Below, in pieces: positions 8,241 to 13,119 of a stretch of 23,930 bases of DNA (its first letter is position 1; every line of letters starts with the position of its first letter). The DNA comes from Candidatus Kerfeldbacteria bacterium (lineage in GTDB: Bacteria; Patescibacteriota; Patescibacteriia; Veblenbacterales; UBA10138). The notes beneath the pieces were generated by a model. That model worked only from the letters and a program-made list of their open reading frames with translations, made no database searches and was not told the origin of the DNA. The DNA lies in contig JACRFM010000033.1 in NCBI GenBank assembly GCA_016234305.1, forward strand, positions 1-23,930, read 5' to 3'. A program made the position numbers and the translations under genes.

Positions 8241-8561
8241 TTAAGCCTGGACCAGCGCCGCTTTAAGAGTTTCTTTGTTTTGTACGCCCACAAATTGTTT
8301 AACTACCTGGCCATTTTTAAATACTAACAAACTAGGAATACTCATAACATTATATTGGCCGGCTAACGCCTGGTGGTCGTCAACGTTTAGTTTGGCAACT
8401 TTAAATTTGGCCGGGTCAACTTCCTTGGCCAGCTCTTCAATAATCGGTCCTTGCAGGCGGCACGGCCCGCACCACGGCGCCCAAAAATCAACCAGTACCG
8501 GCACCTGGCTTTGCAAAACCTCCTGGGAAAAAGTTTGGTTGGTTAAAATTATTTCTGACAT
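8241..8561 (-). CDS. trxA: Thioredoxin
   Basis: A 106-residue thioredoxin, the cytoplasmic protein-disulfide reductant. The active site is WAPWCGPC near residues 27-34. The conserved cis-proline lies in MSIPSLLVFKNG, and the buried Asp region VLVDFWA precedes the active site. Length and fold elements match canonical TrxA. It lies 23 bp after the CsoR/CstR-like regulator and 3 bp before the reductase, so the three genes form one transcription unit on the minus strand. Confidence 0.96.
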   Translation of the reverse strand: MSEIILTNQTFSQEVLQSQVPVLVDFWAPWCGPCRLQGPIIEELAKEVDPAKFKVAKLNVDDHQALAGQYNVMSIPSLLVFKNGQVVKQFVGVQNKETLKAALVQA

Positions 8562-8584
8562 AAATAATATATGATTAAAAAATG

Positions 8585-8845
8585 TTAAGTTAATTTAAAT
8601 AATTCAGTAACCACTTTGTTAAAGTTTTTTATTTTGTCATTAGGTTCGGTATTTGCTCCCAAACAACCCCTGGCTTCAGCTTCCAAAAGCAACACACCCA
8701 GTTTTGTCAAAGACGCCCGAGCAGCCACTATTTGTTGCAGCACATCAGCGCAGTCCCGATTATCATCAATCATCCGGCCAATACTGGCCACTTGGCCATT
8801 TGACCGTTTGAATTGGTCTATTAATTCTTTATTATCACATTGCAT
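8585..8845 (-). CDS. CsoR/FrmR-family repressor, CstR-like (predicted thiol or persulfide sensor)
   Basis: An 86-residue all-helical DUF156 repressor. The family core RSNGQVASIGRMIDDNRDC (14-32) and DVLQQIVAARASL (34-46) are clear. Copper-sensing CsoR proteins use Cys-His-Cys. Here Cys32 and Cys61 are present, but the His position (57) is Glu in LLLEAEARGC. This two-cysteine pattern matches the spacing in CstR persulfide sensors (Cys31/Cys60 in S. aureus, from memory). Sensing of persulfide or oxidant rather than copper is therefore inferred, and the trxA-trxB neighbours fit that. An extra Cys3 is present. The ATG lies inside a 26-bp palindrome, suggesting autoregulation. A metal or aldehyde sensor is still possible. 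Confidence 0.88.
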   Translation of the reverse strand: MQCDNKELIDQFKRSNGQVASIGRMIDDNRDCADVLQQIVAARASLTKLGVLLLEAEARGCLGANTEPNDKIKNFNKVVTELFKLT

Positions 8846-8868
8846 ACTGTATACTAGTATACAGTATG
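8843..8868. promoter_or_regulatory. 26-bp perfect palindrome, predicted operator of the CstR-like repressor
   Basis: The half-site CATACTGTATACT is followed directly by its exact reverse complement, giving 13-bp arms with no spacer. It covers the -10 element, the predicted start site and the ATG of the regulator gene. A dimeric or tetrameric repressor bound here would block polymerase. It lacks the G/C tracts of known CsoR and CstR operators, so recognition by the adjacent regulator is inferred from position. Confidence 0.75.
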
Positions 8869-8883
8869 AATAGATTATGTCAA
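8856..8883 (-). promoter_or_regulatory. Promoter of the regulator-trxA-trxB operon
   Basis: Consensus TTGACA at 8883-8878 (minus strand), 16 nt, then TATACT at 8861-8856. The expected transcription start near 8849 is only about 4 nt before the ATG at 8845, so the mRNA should be essentially leaderless. No Shine-Dalgarno sequence is present or possible. Confidence 0.75.
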
Positions 8884-8936
8884 TTTTAGACTAAAACCTA
8901 TCCTATTTATCCACTTTCGCATAAGACTTTGGGTGT

Positions 8937-9206
8937 GAAGCTGTGGAGGCTTCATAATATTTACGATAATATATTCTACGACACAACAATTAATTATTGT
9001 TCTATGTAGAACAATTAAATCCAAAAAGGCTCTCCCCACCATTAAATTAACTACAAATATTACAACAGGCTAGGTCACTAAATGGTCTTTTTATCAACAA
9101 CAAGCACCCTTGCCATATGCAAGGGTGCTTGTTGTTGATTCTGGGCTAGACTTCCTTTTCAATGGTGGGAAATTCTAAACCTCTAAACCTTGGATGAAGC
9201 CTCCAC
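8937..9206. repeat. Nested inverted-repeat element in the csoR-like/tRNA-Ala spacer
   Basis: This gene-free stretch contains three nested inverted repeats. The outer pair is a 13-bp perfect match, GTGGAGGCTTCAT (8943-8955) against ATGAAGCCTCCAC (9194-9206). An inner pair is CCACCATT (9036-9043) against AATGGTGG (9161-9168). Inside that lies a perfect 21-bp hairpin. A further hairpin, AACAAT-ATTGTT with TTCTAC/GTAGAA outside it, lies at about 8975-9012. I see no open frame of note. It may be a small non-autonomous mobile element or a structured RNA. Confidence 0.6.
9093..9139. repeat. Perfect 21-bp hairpin with 5-nt loop
   Basis: The arm ATCAACAACAAGCACCCTTG (9093-9112) is exactly complementary to 9120-9139, and one more C-G pair closes a CATAT loop. 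No T-run follows on either strand, so it is not a typical rho-independent terminator. Confidence 0.9.
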
Positions 9207-9306
9207 GGGCTTACGCCCGAGGTATCCTTCCTTTCTTCGGCCGAAACCCGCCGAAGTCCTCCTTGGGAGGACGAAGGCGGATAAACCTACCCGATGGACA
9301 TCGGGT
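9194..9306 (+). repeat. Composite palindromic repeat, copy A
   Basis: A chain of short hairpins: CGGGCTTACGCCCG (9207-9220), palindrome TTCGGCCGAA (about 9237), GTCCTCC-TTG-GGAGGAC (9256-9272) and ACCCGATGGACATCGGGT (9289-9306). The edge words GAAGCCTCCACGGGCT and GAAGGCGGATAAAC recur in the same order and orientation in copy B (20186-20280, opposite strand), with a different interior. Confidence 0.8.
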
Positions 9307-9335
9307 CACTCTTACCTCACAATGTTTCAATACTT

Positions 9336-9412
9336 TGGTGGACCCGATCGGATTTGAACCGACGACCTTCTGCATGCCATGCAGACGCTCTAACCAGCTG
9401 AGCTACGGGCCC
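9336..9412 (-). tRNA. tRNA-Ala (anticodon GGC)
   Basis: The minus strand folds as a full cloverleaf. The acceptor stem GGGCCCG pairs with CGGGTCC including the G3-U70 wobble that identifies alanine tRNAs. The D stem is GCTC/GAGC, the anticodon stem is TCTGC/GCAGA around loop ATGGCAT (anticodon GGC), and a TTCAAAT T-loop is present. Discriminator A is followed by an encoded CCA (9338-9336). It reads GCC/GCU codons. Confidence 0.97.
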
Positions 9413-9556
9413 TTGTATATAGATTGTTAAATTTAGTAATAACATTTACCTTGAGCTTATCAAAATGTAACCTCAGCTAAAAACTTATCTGCCTCCCTGG
9501 GCCCGCGACTCGATTGAGCTCGCTAAAATCCATCTGGCTTAAGCTTAAGCCTCGCC

Positions 9557-9601
9557 TTTGGCAGGGCGTGCTGGCGAAAGCTGAGCTACGGACCTGCCAA
9601 A
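9557..9601 (-). pseudogene. tRNA-Ala 5' fragment fused to a palindromic element
   Basis: On the minus strand 9594-9580 reads GGTCCGTAGCTCAGC, matching the first 15-16 nt of tRNA-Ala(GGC) with two differences. The homology stops in the D-loop, and a G/C-rich repeat begins. TTTGGCAGG (9557-9565) and CCTGCCAAA (9593-9601) form a 9-bp inverted repeat enclosing the fragment. No anticodon arm is recognisable. Confidence 0.5.
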
Positions 9602-9664
9602 GTACTGAAGAAGTTTAACAATCAATTTAATCGCACCTAAATTATAATAATTTATTACAATATG

Positions 9665-10441
9665 TCAATTTGTTCTATGTGGAACATTTTGTTTAATATG
9701 ATAAAAAATCGCTAATAAAGGGAACAAAACAACTGCTTTAATAATACGTTTTAGTCTAATAGGTTCATTAATAAGCCTATATAACCACTCAAACCCCAAT
9801 TTTCTCCAAACAACCGGGGCGCGCTTAACACTTTGGCTTAAATAATCAAAACTGCCGCCAACACCAATTCCCACGCGACAATTAAGCCGTGGTAAATAAT
9901 AATCAAGCCAATTATCTTGCTTAGGAGAGCCAAAACCAACTAGTAAAACATCAGGACTTAAGTTACTAACTTTTTTAATTAAAACTTGGTTCACATTGTC
10001 TAATATAGGCATGGTTTGATCTTTAGAAAAAATTGGCCCAACTCCATAACCCAATATCTTAGCATCAGGATATTTACTTTTTAGATTTTGTGTCGCTTTT
10101 TGTAAAATAATTTCATCTTTACCAATTAAAAACAAGGTTAGTTTGTTGGTGGCGCTTTGTTTGGCTAATTCTTCAACTAAATCAACGCCAGTTACTCTGC
10201 CTTTGGTTATAGGTTGGCCAATAAGCCGAGAAATAATTATTAGGCCAATGCCATCAGCTAACACAAACGCAGCTCGGTTTATTTTAGTTTTTAAACGACT
10301 ATCATAATAAGCCTGCAACAAAATTTCAGGGTTGGCTGTAACTACTAAAGATTTTTGGCTCAAATTAGCCAATTCTTTTATTTTTTGAACAACTTCAACT
10401 AAGGTTAAATTATGAATTTTAATCCCGAATATTTCACACAT
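9665..10441 (-). CDS. WecG/TagA/CpsF family glycosyltransferase
   Basis: Transfers an N-acetylaminosugar (ManNAc or ManNAcA in known members) from UDP-sugar to an undecaprenyl-linked acceptor during wall-polymer or capsule synthesis at the inner membrane face. Typical blocks are visible: an N-terminal FGIKIHNLT segment, VTANPEILLQAYYD, ADGIGLIIISRLIG and RVTGVDLVEEL. Then come KYPDAKILGYGVGP, the glycine-rich VLLVGFGSPKQDNWL, and RVGIGVGGSFDYLSQSVKRAP. The basic C-terminus (RLKRIIKAVVLFPLLAIF) fits membrane docking. The frame is open upstream to 10690 through tRNA DNA, but family homology begins at MCEIFGIK, so I place the start at ATG 10441, giving 258 residues. No other cell-wall polymer genes are adjacent. 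Confidence 0.9.
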   Translation of the reverse strand: MCEIFGIKIHNLTLVEVVQKIKELANLSQKSLVVTANPEILLQAYYDSRLKTKINRAAFVLADGIGLIIISRLIGQPITKGRVTGVDLVEELAKQSATNKLTLFLIGKDEIILQKATQNLKSKYPDAKILGYGVGPIFSKDQTMPILDNVNQVLIKKVSNLSPDVLLVGFGSPKQDNWLDYYLPRLNCRVGIGVGGSFDYLSQSVKRAPVVWRKLGFEWLYRLINEPIRLKRIIKAVVLFPLLAIFYHIKQNVPHRTN

Positions 10442-10512
10442 AAAACAACAAAAATTAAACCAGTATGTTTTTACCTTAATTTGGTGTCGCATTTTTGGTG
10501 TCGCATTTAGCG

Positions 10513-10608
10513 TGGTGGACCCAGGGAGAATCTCTTGCTTCGTCATCGCTACGTCTAGCTCCGCGAGATCTGGCGAAGCTATGAGAACTCTCACCTGCGC
10601 AATGCGCC
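10513..10608 (-). pseudogene. Interrupted tRNA-Ala-like remnant
   Basis: 10513-10532 matches the last 20 nt of the intact tRNA-Ala(CGC) gene with three differences, including the encoded CCA and T-stem. The T-loop is broken by about 50 bp of palindromic sequence (GCTTCG ... CGAAGC at about 10538-10580). After it, GAACTCTCACCTGCGCAATG (from 10585) resembles the continuation toward a variable loop and anticodon arm. The anticodon arm is not convincing, so the tRNA is dead or rearranged. Confidence 0.45.
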
Positions 10609-10630
10609 TCGCACTAAAATTTTCACCTCT

Positions 10631-10704
10631 TGGTGGACCTAAGGAGAATCGAACTCCTGTCTCGGCAATGCGAATGCCGCGTTCTGCCACTGAACCATAG
10701 GCCC
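10631..10704 (-). tRNA. tRNA-Ala (anticodon CGC)
   Basis: The acceptor stem GGGCCTA pairs with TAGGTCC with the G3-U70 alanine identity pair. The D stem is GTTC/GAAC. The anticodon stem CGGCA/TGCCG encloses loop TTCGCAT (anticodon CGC). The T arm is AGGAG-TTCGATT-CTCCT. Discriminator A and an encoded CCA (10633-10631) complete the 3' end. It reads GCG codons. Confidence 0.95.
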
Positions 10705-10770
10705 TTACTGCTGGGTGAAGCTATGGTGAAAATTTAATGCGAGGTAAAAATGCGGGCCTGTCCCATACCG

Positions 10771-10823
10771 ACCCGATGGACATCGGATCTGGTACGTGGG
10801 TAATACCGCTTTACTATGGGCCC
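10771..10823 (-). pseudogene. tRNA 5'-half remnant joined to a CCGATG/CATCGG palindrome
   Basis: 10823-10800 (minus strand) reads as a tRNA 5' half: acceptor GGGCCCA, TA, D stem GTAA, loop AGCGGTA, stem TTAC. The anticodon stem begins (CCACGT) but then runs into the palindrome CCGATGTCCATCGG. No T arm follows. The original identity cannot be read because the anticodon is gone. Confidence 0.45.
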
Positions 10824-10901
10824 ATATTAACAAGTTTATAATTCGTGCCCTAAACTTACCAGGCTAAAACACTATAAATTATAAACCACAAATTAATCAA
10901 T

Positions 10902-10973
10902 TGCCCCTGGCAGGAATCGAACCTGCATTTATCCCTTAGGAGAGGATTGTTCTATCCATTGAACTACAAGGGC
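10902..10973 (-). tRNA. tRNA-Arg (anticodon CCT)
   Basis: A 72-nt cloverleaf. The acceptor GCCCTTG pairs with CAGGGGC, the D stem is GTTC/GAAC, and the anticodon stem ATCCT/GGGAT surrounds CTCCTAA (anticodon CCT). The T arm is GCAGG-TTCGATT-CCTGC and the discriminator is A. Unlike the two alanine tRNAs, CCA is not encoded. It reads AGG codons. Confidence 0.95.
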
Positions 10974-11018
10974 ATGGTTGTTAATTATGGTTTAATCGTT
11001 TCGTTTGACTTATAAAAC

Positions 11019-11069
11019 CTATCCATTGCCCGCCAGAGGCGGGTCCGCCTTGGGCGGAAACTACAAGGG
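11019..11069 (-). pseudogene. tRNA-Arg 5' fragment split by a double hairpin
   Basis: CTATCCATTG (11019-11028) and AACTACAAGGG (11059-11069) match two adjacent parts of the D-arm and acceptor of tRNA-Arg(CCT). Between them lies a 29-bp insert made of two hairpins, CCCGCC-AGA-GGCGGG (11029-11043) and CCGCC-TTG-GGCGG (11045-11057). The rest of the tRNA is absent. Confidence 0.6.
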
Positions 11070-11130
11070 TATAATTGCCAATTTGTATAAAAACTGTCTT
11101 ATTTTATCAACCTTGAAACTTACCCCTTGT

Positions 11131-11203
11131 CCCGCTCCGTCATCGCTACGCGAGATCTGGCGAAGCCGTGACGGAATCCCGCCAAGCGGGAAACTACAAG
11201 GGC
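11131..11203 (-). pseudogene. Second tRNA-Arg 5' fragment bordered by a composite palindrome
   Basis: AAACTACAAGGGC (11191-11203) repeats the acceptor/D-arm start of tRNA-Arg(CCT). It is joined to a palindromic block at 11131-11190: TCCGTCA/TGACGGA arms, an inner TCGC/GCGA, and a CCCGC-CAA-GCGGG hairpin (11178-11190). The core words GTCATCGCTACG and GCGAGATCTGGCGAAGC also occur in the interrupted tRNA-Ala remnant near 10542-10580. Confidence 0.55.
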
Positions 11204-11217
11204 GTAGTTTCGCTCTA

Positions 11218-11373
11218 GTTGCCGCCAAAGTTTCGACGGGCGAGACAACCTGCTAATAAAAGCAGGCTCGTCCGCCGAAGCGTAAACGATAGTGTGGGCG
11301 GAAACTGCCCAGGCTCAAGTCGCCAGTTGATGTAAGGTGTCTTACCAGGTTGGCGGTAACCCTGGCTTTTTTC
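11218..11373 (+). ncRNA. Candidate structured small RNA ending in a rho-independent terminator
   Basis: No protein frame explains this stretch, but it folds well by eye on the plus strand. A closing stem of 11 bp joins GTTGCCGCCAA (11218-11228) to TTGGCGGTAAC (11350-11360) with one G-U pair. Inside are CGGGCGAG/CTCGTCCG (11237-11244 with 11267-11274) capped by CCTGC/GCAGG (11249-11253 with 11262-11266), TGGGC/GCCCA (11295-11299 with 11107 nt further at 11307-11311), and GTAAG-GTGT-CTTAC (11332-11345). The 3' strand of the closing stem is also the loop of the terminator, so the two folds compete. No promoter was identified upstream. I do not recognise a known RNA family. The downstream bactofilin has its own promoter, so this is either a stand-alone RNA or an attenuated leader. 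Confidence 0.5.
11345..11372 (+). terminator. Rho-independent terminator of the candidate RNA
   Basis: CCAGG (11345-11349) pairs with CCTGG (11361-11365), optionally extended by TT/AA with one bulged C, and is followed by CTTTTTT. This is a standard intrinsic terminator on the plus strand. Confidence 0.7.
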
Positions 11374-11599
11374 CACTTGTACCAGACGCGCCTGAAGACT
11401 AAAAGTGAGGGAAAGCACCCCTGGCCCGGCAAAGTTAAATTAATAACCAGCTGTTTTTGGTTTATTTTGGGCTGTTTAACTATTTATAATTATAGCAAAA
11501 CCCATCAGCGAGCCGGGTTAAACACAGACCCGTGCTTTGACTGCCACATATTACCATACTACAATAGGGGTGGCTTTACTAATTTTTAAAATACTCATT
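11374..11599. other. Spacer upstream of the bactofilin gene
   Basis: No gene is supported. It holds a small hairpin CGGGT/ACCCG (about 11514-11532) directly upstream of the bactofilin promoter and an AT-rich tract (11440-11500). The hairpin position could suit a regulator, but nothing further supports that. Confidence 0.5.
11537..11565 (+). promoter_or_regulatory. Strong sigma-70-type promoter for bactofilin
   Basis: TTGACT (11537-11542), exactly 17 nt, then TACAAT (11560-11565). The predicted start near 11572 gives a leader of about 28 nt to the ATG at 11600. Confidence 0.75.
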
Positions 11600-12001
11600 A
11601 TGTTTACTAAGTCTGACTCATCTGGGATTGAAACTGTCATTGGTCCTTCAGTGTCCATTGAGGGCGGCTTTGTCAGCCAGGGCGATGTTCGCATCGAAGG
11701 GGCGGTGACTGGTTCCATTGTCACCAGCGGCAACTTAATAGTGGGCGAGCACGCTCATATTAACGCTAATCTGCAAGCCAACAACGCCCACGTGGCCGGA
11801 CATATCAAAGGTAATTTGTTGGTCAAAGAACGGCTGGAACTCGCGGCTACCAGTAAAATTGACGGCGACATTGCCACCAAGGTTTTAGTTATAGCCGAAG
11901 GCGCGCAACTGTCCGGCAAATGTAATATGGGCAGTGGCAATATTAGCGGCGGACGCGCGGCTGGCAGTAACAAAAAAAATAGCGAGAATAATCCATTATA
12001 A
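11600..12001 (+). CDS. Bactofilin family cytoskeletal protein
   Basis: Bactofilins polymerise without nucleotides into filaments that organise cell-wall enzymes or polar structures. The 133-residue protein has the compact DUF583 right-handed beta-helix: a series of turns such as SVSIEGGFVSQGDVRIEGAVTG, NLIVGEHAHINANL, AHVAGHIKGNLLVKERLEL, TSKIDGDIATKVLVIAEGAQLSG (each quoted only in part here as landmarks). The short, disordered, Asn/Lys-rich C-terminal tail is typical. The frame is open further upstream (from 11537), but the promoter lies within that stretch and the family begins near MFTKSDSSG, so I chose ATG 11600. The following lipid-kinase-like gene is 23 bp away, so the two are probably co-transcribed. 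Confidence 0.9.
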   Translation: MFTKSDSSGIETVIGPSVSIEGGFVSQGDVRIEGAVTGSIVTSGNLIVGEHAHINANLQANNAHVAGHIKGNLLVKERLELAATSKIDGDIATKVLVIAEGAQLSGKCNMGSGNISGGRAAGSNKKNSENNPL

Positions 12002-12024
12002 ACTAGGGCCAGGCCTAGAGTACT

Positions 12025-12792
12025 ATGCCCTATTTTTATTTATACGACAGCTACCTGCAGGATAAAAATTATTCCAACCAATTAATCCGCCTGGAAACGG
12101 CCTTAACCGACCTGGGCTTACAAGGTAAAATTGGTCGTTTAACTTTGCTTAAAAGCATCCGTGATTTAATTGAGAGTGCCCTGCGGGACAATAGTGACAC
12201 CATTGTGGTGGTGGGTAATGATATTACCCTTAACCAAACCGCTGAAATTGTTGCCCAATACCCTAAAATAACTCTGGGCTTTATCCCCTTAGGGCAAGAC
12301 AAACAAACTTTGGCGCATCTCTTGGGCATTCCAACTGGTTTGCTAGCCTGCCACACCCTATCCAGTAGAATCACCAAACAGATGAACATTGGGAAAATCA
12401 ACAACCAATTTTTTATGCAATCAGTCTCTGCCCAAGGTATGTTTAATTTGGAGTGTGAAAATCACTATCGCCTTAGTACTAACAAGCCCCATTATTTAAA
12501 AATTTGCAATTTTGACTTGTGGGGAGAATCTAAACACGAAAACAGCAATCCGACTGATAACTTATTAGAGATTATTTTAACTCCACAAAAAAATAACTCT
12601 TGGTTATCATCTTTTAAAAAACAACCCGCCCTTAAACCAACCATATTACCTTTAAAGAATTTATTACTGGAAGCCTTGGGGGATAATCTAACCTTGCTGG
12701 TTGATGGCCACAAAATTCTTAAAACACCGGCCATGGTGGCGGTGGCTAATGAAAAATTAAAAATTATTGTCGGGCGAGGGCGCTATTTTTAA
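12025..12792 (+). CDS. Diacylglycerol kinase/YegS-like protein with degenerate nucleotide motifs
   Basis: A 255-residue protein whose layout follows the DAGK catalytic-domain fold. An N-terminal Rossmann-like part contains TIVVVGNDITLNQTAE, the counterpart of the GGDGTxNEV motif. LGFIPLGQDKQTLAHLLGIP is the counterpart of the PxGTGNDFARxLGIP motif. A beta-rich C-terminal half ends in LLVDGHKI and AVANEKLKIIVGRGRYF, as in lipid and sphingoid kinases. Key glycines of both motifs are replaced (VGND for GGDG, GQDKQ for GTGND), so ATP binding and kinase activity are doubtful. It could be a pseudokinase, or a lipid-binding protein tied to the bactofilin 23 bp upstream. An imperfect hairpin (CTAGG/CCTAG) sits in the gap between the two genes. 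Confidence 0.7.
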   Translation: MPYFYLYDSYLQDKNYSNQLIRLETALTDLGLQGKIGRLTLLKSIRDLIESALRDNSDTIVVVGNDITLNQTAEIVAQYPKITLGFIPLGQDKQTLAHLLGIPTGLLACHTLSSRITKQMNIGKINNQFFMQSVSAQGMFNLECENHYRLSTNKPHYLKICNFDLWGESKHENSNPTDNLLEIILTPQKNNSWLSSFKKQPALKPTILPLKNLLLEALGDNLTLLVDGHKILKTPAMVAVANEKLKIIVGRGRYF

Positions 12793-12805
12793 ACTCCCCC
12801 GGCGC

Positions 12806-12823
12806 TTCCATCCGCGGACGGAA
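12806..12823. terminator. Small hairpin between convergent genes
   Basis: TTCC-A-TCCGCGGA-C-GGAA forms a self-complementary stem with one mismatch in the 51-bp gap between the two convergent genes. There is no T-run on either side, so terminator function is only a guess from position. Confidence 0.3.
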
Positions 12824-12843
12824 AGCCAACCAAAAATCCCCAA

Positions 12844-13119
12844 TTAGGCCGTAGGTTCAACTATCAATTCGCCCTCCAGGTGGGTTTGTTTTTTAGTCGT
12901 GTCTTTAACTATCATCCTGTCTGAATTCAAATTTATTACCTGGCTGGGGCCAACCAAAAAATCCGGCTTACCTAAACCCAACCAACGGGGCGCTTTTTTT
13001 ATCTGATAATAAACCACCCGGACAGCCGCCGCTTCAACTTCAACACCAATAATTCTCCCCAAATAAATTCCGCCTTGGGTAAAGACTGGTAAACCTAAAC
13101 AATTTAAACTAGTTGGCAT
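12844..13119 (-). CDS. PRC-barrel domain protein
   Basis: A 91-residue all-beta protein. The sequence GLPVFTQGGIYLGRIIGVEVE followed by a second strand set (VVYYQIKK) and DFLVGPSQVINLNSDRMIVKD (landmarks in pieces) matches the PRC-barrel pattern found in RimM and in small stand-alone proteins. Such proteins bind RNA, ribosomal proteins or membranes; the specific role is unknown. The start overlaps the yidC stop region by 11 bp, so it is translationally coupled to the insertase and is the last gene of the rpmH operon. In many bacteria this position is held by the RNA-binding protein Jag, which I do not see here. Confidence 0.7.
   Translation of the reverse strand: MPTSLNCLGLPVFTQGGIYLGRIIGVEVEAAAVRVVYYQIKKAPRWLGLGKPDFLVGPSQVINLNSDRMIVKDTTKKQTHLEGELIVEPTA

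Noticed and set aside
9194..9306. CRISPR array suggested by repeated palindromes
   Set aside because: Repeats are not evenly spaced, spacers are not uniform, and no cas genes are present.
10442..10690. N-terminal extension of the WecG-family protein to 10690
   Set aside because: The extra 83 codons are antisense to tRNA and palindrome DNA and have no protein homology; the family begins at 10441.
11225..11420. tmRNA gene, because AAAGTTTCGACGGG resembles the conserved 5' region of tmRNA
   Set aside because: No tag frame ending in an Ala-rich peptide, no T-loop (GGTTCGA) and no matching acceptor 3' end with CCA were found; GCG is followed at once by TAA.
11400..11550. RNase P RNA, because GAGGGAAAG and TTGACTGCC loosely resemble conserved blocks
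   Set aside because: The core GAGGAAAGTCC and ACAGAA blocks are absent and the stretch contains a bactofilin promoter.
11537..11599. Upstream start of bactofilin at 11537
   Set aside because: This stretch contains the -35 and -10 of the gene's own promoter and is not part of the family domain.
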